Counted from the first letter of the stretch, positions 44,401-59,400 are shown. The stretch: 64,000 nt of DNA from Serripes groenlandicus (GCA_031761405.1 JASEVX010000012.1:26459217-26523216), one strand, 5' to 3'. Translations and numbers: made by a program. The notes: generated from the sequence alone by a model not told the origin.

Positions 44401-47400
44401 GGTGAGGATCGGATAGTAAATGGAGGCTTTGTGTTCACAAGCTGTATTATAGCAATTCTGACAATTTCAAGGACTATAATCCAGTCTTGCATGGGCGGAT
44501 CTGGCTGGTTAGCGAAAGGAACCAAGCTCTCATGGATATCAACTACTGTACAAGTTTGATTGAGATACAATCAAAACTGAAGACTTTAACATATTCACAA
44601 GCTATTGTTTACGGACACAGGGACAGACACAACACGTGGCATAAGCTCTTCTGGCCTTTGGCCAGAAGAGCTAAAAACTAGCCAAGGAAAAAAGTATACA
44701 TCAGAGCGCTGTGGAAAGTTATAATCATCGTCTTTCATAAGCAGAACTGGTTAAAAGTCTCATCATTGTATGCTTACAAATTATTATTTTAACTTTGGTC
44801 TTTTAAAAAACTGGCCAAGGTAAAAAGTATACATACATCAGAGCGCTGTGGAAAGTTATAATCATCGTCTTTCATAAGCAGAACTGGTTAAAAAGTCTCA
44901 TCATTGTATGATTATAGATTTATTATTTTAAATTTGGTCTTTAACAAAAACTGGCCAAGGGAAAAAGTATACATCAGAGCGCTGTGGAAAGTTATAATCA
45001 TCGTCTTTCATAAGCAGAACTGGTTAAAAGTCTCATCATTGTATGCTTATGAATTTATTTTTTCAACTTTGGTCTGTAAATTCATTATTTCAACTTTGGT
45101 CTTTTAAAACAACTGGCCAAGGGAAAAAGTATACATACATCAGAGCGCTGTGGAAAGTTATAATCATCTTCTTTCATAAGCAGAACTGGTTAAAAAGTCT
45201 CATCATTGTATGCTTATGAATTTATTTTTTCAACTTTGGTCTGGAAATTTATTATTTCAACTTTGGTCTTTTAAAACAACTGGCCAAGGGAAAAAGTATA
45301 CATACATCAGAGCGCTGTGGAAAGTTATAATCATCTTCTTTCATAAGCAGAACTGGTTAAAAAGTCTCATCATTGTATGCTTATGAATTTATCTTTTCAA
45401 CTTTGGTCTGTAAATTTATTATTTTAACTTTGGTCTTTTAAAACAACTGGCCAAGGGAAAAAGTATACATACATCAGAGCGCTGTGGAAAGTTATAATCA
45501 TCGTCTTTCATAAGCAGAACTGGTTAAAAAAGTCTCATCATTGTATGCTTGTACATTTATAATAACAACTTGGGTCTTTTAAAAAAAAATGGCCAAGGAA
45601 GAAAGTATACATCAGAGCGCTGTGGAAAGTTATAATCATCTTCTTTCATAAGCAGAACTGGTTAAAAAGTCTCATCATTGTATGCTTATTAATTTATTTT
45701 TTCAACTTGGGTCTTTTAAAAAAACTGGCCAAGGAAGAACTAGTTAAAAAGTCCCATCATTGTATGCTTTTTTTTTTTTAAACTTTGGTCTTTTAAAAAA
45801 ACTGGCCAAGGAAGAAAGTATACATACATCAGAGCGCTGTGGAAAGTTATAATCATCTTCTTTCATAAGCAGAACTGGTTAAAAAGTCTCATCATTGTAT
45901 GCTTATGAATTTATCTTTTCAACTTTGGTCTGTAAATTTATTATTTTAACTTTGGTCTTTTAAAACAACTGGCCAAGGGAAAAAGTATACATACATCAGA
46001 GCGCTGTGGAAAGTTATAATCATCGTCTTTCATAAGCAGAACTGGTTAAAAAAGTCTCATCATTGTATGCTTGTACATTTATAATAACAACTTCGGTCTT
46101 TTAAAAAAAAATGGCCAAGGAAGAAAGTATACATCAGAGCGCTGTGGAAAGTTATAATCATCTTCTTTCATAAGCAGAACTGGTTAAAAAGTCTCATCAT
46201 TGTATGCTTATTAATTTATTTTTTCAACTTGGGTCTTTTAAAAAAACTGGCCAAGGAAGAACTAGTTAAAAAGTCCCATCATTGTATGCTTATTTTTTTT
46301 TTTTTAAACTTTGGTCTTTTAAAAAAACTGGCCAAGGAAGAAAGTATACATACATCAGAGCGCTGTGGAAAGTTATAATCATCGTCTTTCATAAGCAGAA
46401 CTGGTTAAAAAGTCTCATCATTGTATGTTTATAAATTTATTATTTCAACTTTGGTCTTAAAAAAAACTGGCAAAGGGAAAAAGTATACATCAGAGCGCTG
46501 TGGAAAGTTAAATAATCTTCTTCCAAAAGCAAAATTGGTTAAAAAGTCTCATAATTGTATGCTTTTTAAATTATTTTTTCAACTTTGGTCTTTTAAAAAA
46601 AACTGGCCAAGGAAGAAAGTATACATACATCAGAGCGCTGTGGAAAGTTATAATCATCGTCTTTCATAAGCAGAACTGGTTAAAAAGTCTCATCATTGTA
46701 TGCGTTTATAAATTTATTATTTCAACTTTGGTCTTTTAAAAAAAAAAATGGCCAAGGAAGAAAGTATACATACATCAGAGCGCTGTGGAAAGTTATAATC
46801 ATCTTCTTTCATAAGCAGAACTGGTTAAAAAGTCTCATCATTGTATGCTTATAAATTTATTATTTTAACTTCTCTTGAAAATACTAAGCAAAGGACATGT
46901 ATTCTTTTATTCTTATGATCATTGCCAAGCTATTTTCCTCCTGTAAATGTTTTCTTAATCTATGTCTCAGGTTTTGTTCCCAAATTGTTAAAAAATATAT
47001 ATGTTATACTCTATGTGATTAGTGGAATTAAACCCATGTTTCAAGGAACTAACGTGTCATTTCAATTAAGTCAATAAAAGTTTGACAGAGATCCCCATTC
47101 ATGGTCCGCACCCACCCAGCCAAGGAAAGCAACACAAAACAGAGGACTAGCTAGATAATGTGGAGTAAATATGTTCCTTAGAACTCTGACAAAGTAACTA
47201 AGAATATTGATTGATCTTGTCTATCAGCCTGACCTATCATGTACAATAAATCATGTTTTATCATCACCATGAGTTCTCATCATCAACAAGATTAGGCAAC
47301 AAGAAACACAGCACTATTCTTTTTTCCAGATTTATCTGAAGTATCTGATAGCATCTTGGGGTCAATAGAGCCTTACAGAACTCAAGTGTGACATAATAAG

Positions 47401-50400
47401 TACAAACTTGTGGTTCAATGTTTTATATTAATGTATTTTGGGTCTTGCTGTAAAATATTAGTGACTTTAGAATAAAAAGATTATGACATGTCTATGTGTT
47501 AACATCTATAAAGCTCTATGATTATCCCCGCTTCTAACATATACCGGTAGGGTTTCCTTTATGTAACATTGCCAGGCTGATGTAAGGATTATACAAAACC
47601 TGTGCAATCAGAATAAACCCATTTTGATATGCAGACGACTTTTTACACCTCTAAAGTCCGGATTGGATCAAGGCATATCAGTTGAAACAACAAGTTTTAC
47701 TAATCTTGTCTATCAGCCTGACCTATCATGTACAATAAATCATGTTTTATCATCACCATGAGTCCTCATCATCAACCAGATTAGAAAACAAGAAGTCATG
47801 ATCCATGGTTTAATAAACAGGTACTAGGCAAGAAAATGTACCTTGCCCAAGGATCAAATTACTCCAAGATAACCATTCCCAAGTAATAAGGTTTAGTTGT
47901 AGGTACATGTACTGACAAAAAAGTTTAAAGCTATATATTACTTACTTTGTTGTCACTATTAGCAATATTTGCCACGCAATATTTGCCACTCAACATTTCC
48001 AAATTTTGATCTTCATCTGGAGCTCAGCACATTAATTGTTTTCTGATAAACTGAATACTCTATCTCAGCTGTGTGAAAAATGTTGTAACACTCTAGTACG
48101 TACCTTTTATGTCAGTTTTCACAACTTTGACAGCTGGTTTCTCATCCTCGTCATCACCATCAAATTTTCGTTTCTTGTTAGGAACACTGGGAAGGGTGGA
48201 ATCCATATTGTTGTTGTATGTCTTCACTTGACTGAAATGGTATTGGTTTGAGTGTTAACCCTTTCCTACATATAGACTATTTCAGAAGCAGAATGATTTT
48301 TGAAAAACAGTGACAAAAGAAGTTTCTCAAAACAAGCAATTTCCTCTTTTACCGAAAGTTTTCCACTTTTAGTCAAAGGTTATCCATTAAATTATAGATT
48401 TTCTTTTTTTTGACAAAATATGTTCAAAAGATGTCTGCTGCAGAATTGTTGTATGAGAGAAAGGTTTAAGCCATATTGAACCAACATAGGACAAATCTGC
48501 ACCAGACGCCTTTGAAACCGTCTTAGTTAAAATATGCACCAGATGACTTTGAAACCATCTTAGTTAAAATATTAAGTAGCTCTATAAATAATTAGATTAA
48601 GATTAATGATTTTTATTAATAGTGTCCACTTAGGGAGATGGGGGGGGATCGTTCTAATTTTCACCGTTTTGAACGTACTCCCTAAATATGTGTGGAAGTG
48701 GGGATATTTTAAAATTTACCAACAAGGAAAAATACCTCAATTTGTTCATGAAATAAATGTTCCTATAATACGACCCCCCCCTTGTTTTCAAATCCTAGAT
48801 TAGACACTGATATAAGAGTTGAAAATACAGTGAAACATAGAGAGAAATTGTGAAATTTATCCATGTGTCACATTGTTTTAAGAAGTCTGCTCTGAATGAA
48901 TCCAAAGCAGACTTGAGTTGGAAGAGTTAAACAATGTTCAAGTGTTTAAGTATCCATAACTTGAGTGTTTCGTTAATTAAGTACATGTCTTTTACCAGCA
49001 TTATCTCTCATCACCTTCAAACAGCCCAACCCACGATATCTGGATCACCATATAGAAGTTAAAGGAAGCCTTTTTGAGTCGATTCTTTAAAATGCCCACA
49101 TAATCAGGTTATTCAGAGAAACATACTAATCTTTGGCTTGCAACAAACACAAATAGATTAAGACACATTATTCCTTATAAAGGAATTGGACAACAGCGTA
49201 GGTCTTAATAAGAGTCCTATCATTTAAGCATCATTGTGTTTCAGACCAAAGTTTGCTCTTGATGAATCATCATCTACAAGACTTAAATTCCTACTTCATG
49301 TCTCACTTGTTAATCAATAATACCATTAAACACCATTCAAACAAACAAATAAAAAAAATAATTGGATCAGGCCACAATTGTCTGTCATTATAAAGGTAAT
49401 GAACAACTCTGTATTTAGCAAGTCTTGATTCAGTCCTATCATTAAAGCATCAATGTATTTCAGACAAAAGGCTCTGATGAATCATCATAAACAAGACACT
49501 AAATTCCATTCTTCATGTTTCACTTTGTTAATCAATAACCGTTAAACACCGTTCTAACAAATCAGTACACCAGTCATTATAAAAGGATTAAACAACATTG
49601 TATTTAGCAAGTCTTGATTCAGTCCTATCATTAAAGCATCAATGTATTTCAGACAAAAGGCTCTGATGAATCATCATAAACAAGACAGCAAATCTCATTG
49701 TGTTTAAAGCTCGCTAATCAATGGTTTGCAATTTCGAGTCGGGTTTTGATAAATTGCTATTCAATGCCTTAATGTCATCGAGGGTTTCCAAAATTAATTG
49801 ATGGCCAATCAAAAAATTATTCTTGATCTTGGCAAGTTTTGCTCCCCCCTGGCCCTGCGTTCTGACCCAAAGCCTGATTGTTTTAACAGATCAAATGAGA
49901 AAAGTAACCAAACTATTTTGTCAACCCTGGTCATTTTCTCCCCTTGGCCCCCTTCAAGGTATTTGCCCTTGACCTGACCCCAAGCCTGATTGGTTACCTT
50001 TCTCATTTGATTTGTTAAAACAAAACATTTTGACAACCCTGGTCTTTTCTTGAAATATTAACACCAAATTGCAATTGAAAATGGCATGAAACCTGGTCAA
50101 AAACATGTTTCAAGCAGTCAAAAAAATATGATAACAGGATTTAACATTAAAGTAAGTAGGTCTTGATTCAGTCCTATCATTAAAGCATCAATGTATTTCA
50201 GACAAAAGGCTCTTGATGAATCATCATAAACAAGACAGCAAATCTCAGTAATCAATGGATTGCAAGTTTGAGTTTGAATCTGGGTTCCCAATCTATTATT
50301 GATAAATTGCTACTCAAGGCCTCAATGTCATTTCTAAAAATATTAACACCAAACTGCAATTGAAAACTGCATGAAACCTGGTCAAAAACATGTTTCAAGC

Positions 50401-53400
50401 AGTCAAAAAAATATGATAACAGGATTTAACATTAAAGTAAGTAGGTCTTGATTCAGTCCTATCAAATGAGAAAAGTAACAGATCAGGCTTGGGATTAACA
50501 ACATTGTACTTAGCAAGTCTTGATTCAGTCCTATCATTAAAGCATCAATGTATTTCAGACAAAAGGCTCTGATGAATCATCATAAACAAAACAGCAAGTC
50601 TCAGTTTGTGTTTAAAGCTCAGTAATCAATGGATTGCAAGTTCGAGTTTGAATCCGAGTTCCGAATCTATTGATAAATTGCTACTCAAGGCCTCAATGTC
50701 ATTTCTAGGAATATTAACACCAAATTGCAATTGAAAACTGCATGAAACCTGGTCATCATCCATGTTTCAAGCAATTTAAAAAATTATGATAAAGGCAGGG
50801 TTGTCAAAATGTATTGTTATAACAGATCAAATGAGAAAAGTAACAGATCAGGCTTGGGATTAACAACATTGTACTTAGCAAGTCTTGATTCAGTCCTATC
50901 ATTAAAGCATCAATGTATTTCAGACAAAAGGCTCTGATGAATCATCATAAACAAAACAGCAAGTCTCAGTTTGTGTTTAAAGCTCAGTAATCAATGGATT
51001 GCAAGTTCGAGTTTGAATCCGAGTTCCGAATCTATTGATAAATTGCTACTTAAGGCCTCAATGTCATTTCTAAGAATATTAACACCAAATTGCAATTGAA
51101 AACTGCATGAAACCTGGTCATCATCCATGTTTCAAGCAATTTAAAAAATTATGATAAAGGCAGGGTTGTCAAAATGTATTGTTATAACAGATCAAATGAG
51201 AAAAGTAACAGATCAGGCTTGGGATTAACAACATTGTACTTAGCAAGTCTGGATTCAGTCCTATCATTAAAGCATCAATGTATTTCAGACAAAAGGCTCT
51301 GATGAATCATCATAAACAAGACAGCAAATCTCAGTTTGTGTTTAAAGCTGGATAATCAATGGATTGAAAGTTTGAATTGGTGTTTCCAATCTATTAATAA
51401 ATTGCTATTCAAGGCCTCAGTATCATTTCATGAAATATTAACACCAAATTGCAATTGAAAACGGCATAAAACTTGGTCAACATCAATGTTTCAAGTAGTC
51501 AAAAAAATGATGATAAAGGCAGGGTTGTCAAAATATTTTGTTATAACAAATCAAATGAGAAAAGTAACGAATCAGGCTTGGGATTAACAACATTGTATTT
51601 AGCAAGTCTTGATTCAGTCCTATCATTAAAGCATCAATGTATTTCAGACAAAAGGCTCTGATGAATCATCATAAACAAGACTGCAAATCTCAGTTTGTGT
51701 TTAAAGCTGGATAATCAAAGGATTGTAAGTTTGAATTGGTGTTCCTGATCTATTAATAAATTGCTATTCCAAGGCCTCAGCATCATTTCATGAAATATTA
51801 ACACCAAATTGCAATTGAAAACAGCATGAAACCTGGTCATCATCCATGTTTCAAGTAGTCAAAAAATTATAATAAAGGCAGGGTTGTTAAAATATTTTGT
51901 TTTATCACATAAATACACTTATTTTCATGTTGAGAACAAATCACGGAACAACGATATCATACACGTGTGATATCGTAAAACACGTCATACACGTGACTAC
52001 TGATGACGTCATTTTGACCTTTATCTTTATTGTCAAGTTGTTAAATTTTACACATTGAAAAATGCAATAATACGTTATTTTGAATAAATAACGAGTCTTA
52101 ATCGTTTACAACATTGTTGTTTTTTCTTCTTCTTATTCAAAATGATGAGGACTACTTTTTTATGCGGTGAATCACAAGTTCTTATGAAGAATATGTTATT
52201 CGGTCTTTGTTTTGATGTTGTCAATATTTTTCATTAAAAACACACTGTTTAGGTGATAAAAAGAATCCATCACACGTTTTTCTTTGGAGAAGATTTCTTA
52301 AATTCGTCTCGAAAAAGAGAGTTATTAACCTCGCCAAGAGGCTCGGTTAATAACCGTCTTTTTCTAGACTCATTTAAGAAATCTTGATCTCCAAAGAAAA
52401 CTCATGATGGATCCTATATATAGCAGATCAAATGAGAAAAGTAACAGATTAGGCTTTGGGTCAGATCATGGGCAAATCCCTGGAAGGGGGCCAAGGGGAG
52501 CAAAACTAACAGATCAAAAAGTGATTTTAACAGATGATTTTGATTGGCAATCAGTTATTTTGAAAACCCTGTAAAGGGATTGAACAACTCTGTATTTAGC
52601 AAGTCTTGATTCAGTCCTATCATTAAAGCATCAATGTATTTCAGACAAAAGGCTCTGATGAATCATCATTAACAAGACACTAAATTCCATTCTTCATGTT
52701 TCACTTTGTAATCAATACCGTTAAACACCATTTAACAAAATCAGTACACCAGTCATTATAAAAGGATTTAACAACATTTTAACTAGGTCTTGATTCAGTC
52801 CTATCATTAAAGCATCAATGTATTTCAGACAAAAGGCTCTGATGAATCATCATAAACAAGACAGCACATCTCATTTGGTTATTAAAGCTTGATAATCAAA
52901 GGATTTGAAGTTCCGAGTTTGAATCTGGGTTCCCAATATTTTGATAAATTGCTATTCAAGTCCATTTCTAGGAATATCATTGGATAGAAATGTTGGCAAG
53001 ATCAATTGACTTGTTTGCAATCAAACCAGCCCCCCAAAAATATATACATTTAAGTATCATCCTGTAATATGCAACTTGTAACAATTTTTGGGATCCACTA
53101 AAGAACACGATCGGCCTGCATTTTATAAGTATTCATAAGAATAATAGTTGACATAATTGTTCATTATTTTCCAAATAAATATGCAGTTGAAAGGAGCATG
53201 AAAACCTGTTCACATCCAGACAGAAAAATTGATAAAGGGATTAAACAACATTGAAGTAAGTAAGTCTTGATTCAGTCCTATCATTAAAGCATCAATGTAT
53301 TTCAGACAAAAGGCTCTGATGAATCATCATTAACAAGACACCCACAAATAAGTCAACAAGTTTCTCCTTCATTAAATTAATTTAAGAAGTTGCCATGAAC

Positions 53401-56400
53401 CTTTCCAAAATGCAAGACTGGACAAGTCCATTTTAAAAATTAAGCATTGAATGGTTATATGCAATGATAATAGTATATTCTCGATCATGCTGCTTACCTT
53501 TTGTTTTCATATTTCTCCCATTTTGGAGTAGAATTTCCAAAGCCACTGGTACCAAAGCCAGTGCTTCTTCTGGACTGAAAGGTATAAGAACATCTTTGAT
53601 TAATCCTTCAGTATTTCATCATCCAACTCTTTGTTAAGAAAAGATCATAAACTTTCCTGTTATAGAACAAGTCAAATTACAACCATACAACTTTTCTAGG
53701 TCAATGTCGATGACCATGGGATCAAGGTCACATGCATGAATAGCAACCTAGGAAAAGTCCCATCATCTATCCACTAGATGGTAAACAGCGGAGTCGGAAT
53801 CAGATTGCAACTTTGCTGCAGGCTTGTATGGATCTATGCTGGCCAACATGTCTTTGACATGTTTGCAAAGTTTAAAATAGGTTAAAATTATAAGATTCCA
53901 AAAAGTCTAAACCCTTTCCCTCATACGACAATTCTGCAGCAGACGACATTGAATATATTTTGTCAAAAAATAGAAAATCTCTATAATTAAATGTATAACC
54001 TATGACTTTAAGCGGAAAACATTGTGACAAAAGGAGAAATTGCTTGTTTTGAGCAATTTCTTCTTTTGTTGGTATGTTTTCAAAAAGCCTTCTATATGAG
54101 GGAAAGGGTTAATAAAAACAAAACATCTGTACGAGGGGACATCTAAAATCATAGAAAAAACACCTTGAAAAAACGCAACTAGTTGCTAGAAGTTTAGATC
54201 TATTAGTACACACCTTTCCTTCCTCCAAATCATGTAATCTTCTCTCCAGGGTAGCTCTGTGTTCTATACCCATATCTGCATTGGTATCCTCACCAAGTGC
54301 GTCTACACGAATAGCCAAGGCTGCCTTAGCCGCTAACATTCTCGACATCTACAGAGAGAAAAATGGAAGTATAATCACTGCAAAATTATGTTACAACAGA
54401 ACTGCACAAGGTAAGCATGTTGGTGCTACAGAGAGCTATCAACAAGTAATTCTTGTTTTGTGAATCCTTAAAATCTATCGGCCAATTTTTGCAACACATT
54501 TTTTCCTTCAACTCTCTTATAAAGACAAAGCATACACATATCACCAATGCCCAAGTTTTATCTTTAATCAATTGTTTTTATGCTCCTTTCACTTAATTTT
54601 CCCTAATCTAAAGTGCAGTGCCGTCACTTAAATTAACTTTCTTTTGGGAACAACACTTTGGCCCATTTATTTGGGAAAGGAACAAAAAACCTTGGTAAAC
54701 ATGACATTTAATTGGGAATTCTGCACAATTTTTAAGACTATACCATTGGGAATGGGTCAGAATATCAGACAAGTGGGATGCGTAGAAAATGGCCTGGGTC
54801 CACATCTCAAGTTATTGGCCAGGAACCATAGGACCACTCCTCATTTCCAAGAATGCACAATGTCAACAGAAAAGTATTGAAGTTTACTCACCTTTCCTTT
54901 GATCTTGGTACTTGTTTGTGACACCAATGAAGCATGGTAAAGAAGGCCGTACTTTGGAGTATCCTTTTTTGTCTTCAATGCTCTAAATAACGCTTTCTCT
55001 GCGCCCAATATTTGTACAGTACTTGCAGGATGTTTGGCCAAATTCAATAAAGAACCTAAAATATTAATAAATGATGGTATGTTAATAAATATATCAAATG
55101 CATTTCCTCCGCCTAATTTCAGTTTCCGGAACTACAGAAAAGGAGTTGGGTGTCCCATTTAAAAAAAACTATATTAGAACTTGACATCCCATGTTAAGAC
55201 ATTCAAAAGAAACGTCTCATCTTTAACCACTTGGGTTTAAATAAATACCGAGGGGAAATTGATATGTTTACTCCTATTTATTTTAAAACCGATACTAAAA
55301 AATATCACCTTTTCAGTTATTTCTTAACAAAAAATGCAAATTTGGGTAAATTCATTTAGAAATGAACTCGATCTTATTTTATTTATTATCAACAAAGTTT
55401 CATTGGAAAAAAGAATTAAATAAACAAGAAAATGATAACTTAAGACTATTACCACAATTTTTGCTTATAAAAATTCTAAGGTATACTAAACAGCATGTAC
55501 TACCATTTTTTAAACCCTTTCCCAAAAATGAACATTCTATTTGATTCAATGGAACATTATATACAGCACATATAATAAAGTTCTAGGTAATTTCAGATAT
55601 TAAAGTGATATCCAAATGTTTTATTTCGTATTAACGATTGAGTATTGCAAACGATGTACACATTTGTCAGTATAAGTTACCTGCATGTGAGATGAGCCTA
55701 GCTCCAACTAATTCCCCAACAAGAACTGTCAAGTTTGGAGCAATAGCAACCATTCTGTTTTTAATATATTCATATAACTGTAATCTGTATTCTGTGATAT
55801 CAATAACCTGAAAGAAAGCACGGAATTAAAAACAAAAATATGAAAGCCAACCACCTTCGAATAACCAACATACAATAACAAATTTGATCGACCATGGATT
55901 CGTAGACCGACAAATACGTATATTATGAACAATCGTTAATCAATTTACAGTCTAAAAGTACTTTGTGTTCCAATGTTGGCATTGTTATATCTTCATTATA
56001 CAAAATTAGCTATTGTAACAGGCCTTTTTCTAGGCATTTTGGGAAAAAGAATTTGGCCTTAGGAAAGGGTCAGAATATCTGACCCGCGAGATGCCTAGAA
56101 AAAGGCCTGTGTGAGATTAAACTTCCGACAAAATTTTCAAAAAGAATGAGCAAAAGATTACCTGTGTACATAAGTATGAAATATTGAGAATGTCTTCATC
56201 AGATATTTCTGTTCCCATGGAAATCTCTGCAGCATCTTTGACTTCTTGTTCTACCTCTTCTGGCAACAATTTAGAGAAATCTGTGGTGGCAGCATTGGTT
56301 CTGAAACCTGTGGAAACAGTTTGTCTACATAAATGCTTTCATAAACTCGCCAAGTATCCAGGCATGACAAGTAAATAGGACTTTATAGAATGTGGAGATA

Positions 56401-59400
56401 AGGTGAATAAACCATAAATCCCAACTTATCTCTTAAACCCTAAGGTGCGGGTACACAAAAAATCATCTCACCGAGATGAATCTTTCGAGTAACCACACCA
56501 GAGAATTTGGTTCAATAATACAGAAAACATAATGGAGAAGGAAGGACCAATTACTCGAATAAAACTTGTAAACATAATCAAGTAAAAATATGAGGCTCTC
56601 TTAATACAAACGATCTGTGCAATTTTAACAAGAAATAGATGGAAACTATTACACTAGTGTGTTCACAAGAAAATTACAATTCCAAAGCTCTTCTGGCATT
56701 CAGCCAGTCAAGATTTAGCTGTGGAAGACAGTGGTGCAGAGGTAGAGCGTCGGCCTCTCACATCAAACGTCCCTGGTTCTAGTCCTGTGATGAGCGGGTC
56801 CTGACTTTGGGATTTTTCCACACAATCGGCACGAGTACTGGTTAAGTATCGAGGAAGCAGACATCGAGCGTGATTTATATAAGCTTAAAGCTTGTTTCGC
56901 AATCAATTTAAAATAAATAAGTTTAAACTAAGATTTAGCAACAAAAGAAAACATTCTCTGTATATTACCCATTAGCTTGACTGTTTTGGAATAAGCAAGA
57001 TTATCTGGAACAATCTTTCCAAGTTCTGGGAAATGCCAGCCATACCATTCTCTGGCTCTCATTGTGTAATTGTTTAATTCTTTGTCGAGATCATCCAGTA
57101 AAGCTATAGAGAACAGAAAAAAAGAGACATTAAATTAAGTCCATTCAACATATATGACATTGTCTACTTCTTTGTTGCCGTTTATCTTAAAGTGATTGTA
57201 AACCGAGAGACTAAACTGTAAGGCTGCTAATACCGGCATCTGGCCAGGCCAGTCAGCACATGCTAACCATGATCACAATAGCTTAACTCAAACTATATGC
57301 TCAGGTATGCTAAAATTCACTCTCAAAATTTGCATATTGGCAAAGTGAAAAGTTTAATTGGCCAATGGGCATGTTGAGATTTTAACTCAAAACCATCAGA
57401 AGGAATGCAGCATGGTATAAAATCATCAAACAATCGCAAATCTCCCAACGAGGAGACATTCAATGCTGTTACCTCATCAGATGTTGCTTTGGCATTACAT
57501 GAAACAAAATGCTTTTCAAGAGTTACTGTTCACCCATATATGGGCTTGAATCACATAGAAAAAGAAATAATCATGCACAAATTTTGAACTAAGAGCGTGG
57601 AAATGCTTACAGAGAATAAGTAATTGAAATTCAGATGATAAAAACTGAAATTGTTCAGCATGCTTAGAACAAATAGATGATCGGTACAAATCATCAATAC
57701 AATTTATAACAATTCAAATTGTTCAATTCATTAAAGGATACAGACTATTTTTCTTTAAAGTTATGCAATTTTGAACTTTATTTCAGTTAAAGCAATTGAC
57801 AGTTCACTTATTCATGATCCCTTTGAAAACTAATCTACGCTAGGCTAAGAAATGTGTCTTGCACAAGGACACCCCACTATGACCGCCGTACAGCGACTTG
57901 GGATCGAACCAGGGATGGTTGGTTTTTTGGTTTTAAATCGCCAACACTAAACAATCGACCATGGTGCATTTCTTTCTTGCAAGTCAAAAGAGCATATTAA
58001 GAAAACAAACTTACAAATTGCTTGAACAATCATCGTGTCTACTTTGTCTGGACTGAACTTCAACTTGTATCTTGATAAACTGCAAAGTATATGTAAAAAG
58101 ATTGATTATTTTGTATTTTTCACAGCTTTCAACAATTTTTCATTTAAAGCAACACGTTTCCTGGACAAGTAACCAGCAGTACTACTGGTCAATTTATCCC
58201 GACACCAGCCAGTAAGGAGTAATGCTAACCCTGACATCGAAGGAGGGCAGTCATTAATACCATCACTTTTAATATAAAAACATCCTACAATTAACAGAGA
58301 TTTCTGATCAGTGCATGTCACTACATAATTTGTTCACCTTTTCCCAATAGATGCATATTGATGCCTATGCAGCCAAATTATTATGAAAACATTTTGACAA
58401 AAGGAGAAAGTGCTCAGCAATTTCCTCTTGCCTCAGCGAGTTCTACGCTTTTCAATAATAATAATAAGATTTTTCAGGATTTTGCCTTTCAAAGTCGTAG
58501 GCTACAGATTAGTTTGTGTGATGTAAAATTGAGAACAAGAGTTCCTAACTTTCATATTACATTCTTCCAAGTCAAGGTAGGTGAAAATAGCAAGAAGTTA
58601 AAACCTTGCCAAGATACACATATACAAAAACAGACCAAGTTTGATGATGATTGCACAAGTATATAAAGATGGAGAAGATTAGACAAGTATTGCTCATTAA
58701 ACTTATTAAAGGGGGGCTCAAGTAACTTGGGAGAATTGGCTTGGAATCAAACTTGGTCTAGATATCTCAATTTTTCTCCAATCCATTTCTGTATATGTTT
58801 GCGTACCTGTGAGCAAGCCCAAGAGCCATAGATGCCATTTCTCTTTTCGGCAAGGACAACAAGCTGTCTGCCTGCTGGCGGATACCTCTCATCAACTCCT
58901 GGACTGTAGAATTGGCCACACAGCTTATGTTGTACTTTTCCTGTAAAAAAATGTCAAATATTAATAACAAAAGGCATCAATAAAAATAGCCCCGAAAGCC
59001 AAGTTTTCCCTCAAAAACAAATGCAGCATTAAGACTTTCGAAAACATTTAGCAAAGTGAAAAATTGTTCATTATGAGCAATTTCATCTTAAGCCATAATG
59101 GTTTCAACTATTCATTTATCTCTGCCGATAAGTTAATTATCTCTTAATCATTCGAGCTGTTTCAGCGGAGACCTAAGAAATTTGAATGTATGTCATCCCC
59201 CCTCCTCTCATGATGCTGAAAGCGGCTTTACAAAAATAAATATATTTCAAGAAATGTTGCATTTTTTTTTCTTGTAGCCAAAAACAATCTTTTTATAATT
59301 AACAACCCAGCAGATCCTGCGAGTGAATACAATTTTTTCATCACAGATCACTCAAATGTTTAGAAAACATTCTTCAGAAAATATAACATTAAAAAATTGC

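Noticed and set aside
44341..44681. Overlapping ORFs in the insert within the family C array
   Set aside because: Under 75 codons on both strands, no family, inside an intron.
42060..46900. CRISPR-like array of regularly spaced repeats
   Set aside because: Eukaryotic intron; the repeats are 75-88 nt with box C/D features, and the spacers are themselves repeated.
57385..57430. Additional snoRNA-like sequence in NOP58 intron 6 (TGATGATTT ... CTGA)
   Set aside because: Box C to box D distance is only about 40 nt and there is no terminal stem; too short for a box C/D RNA.
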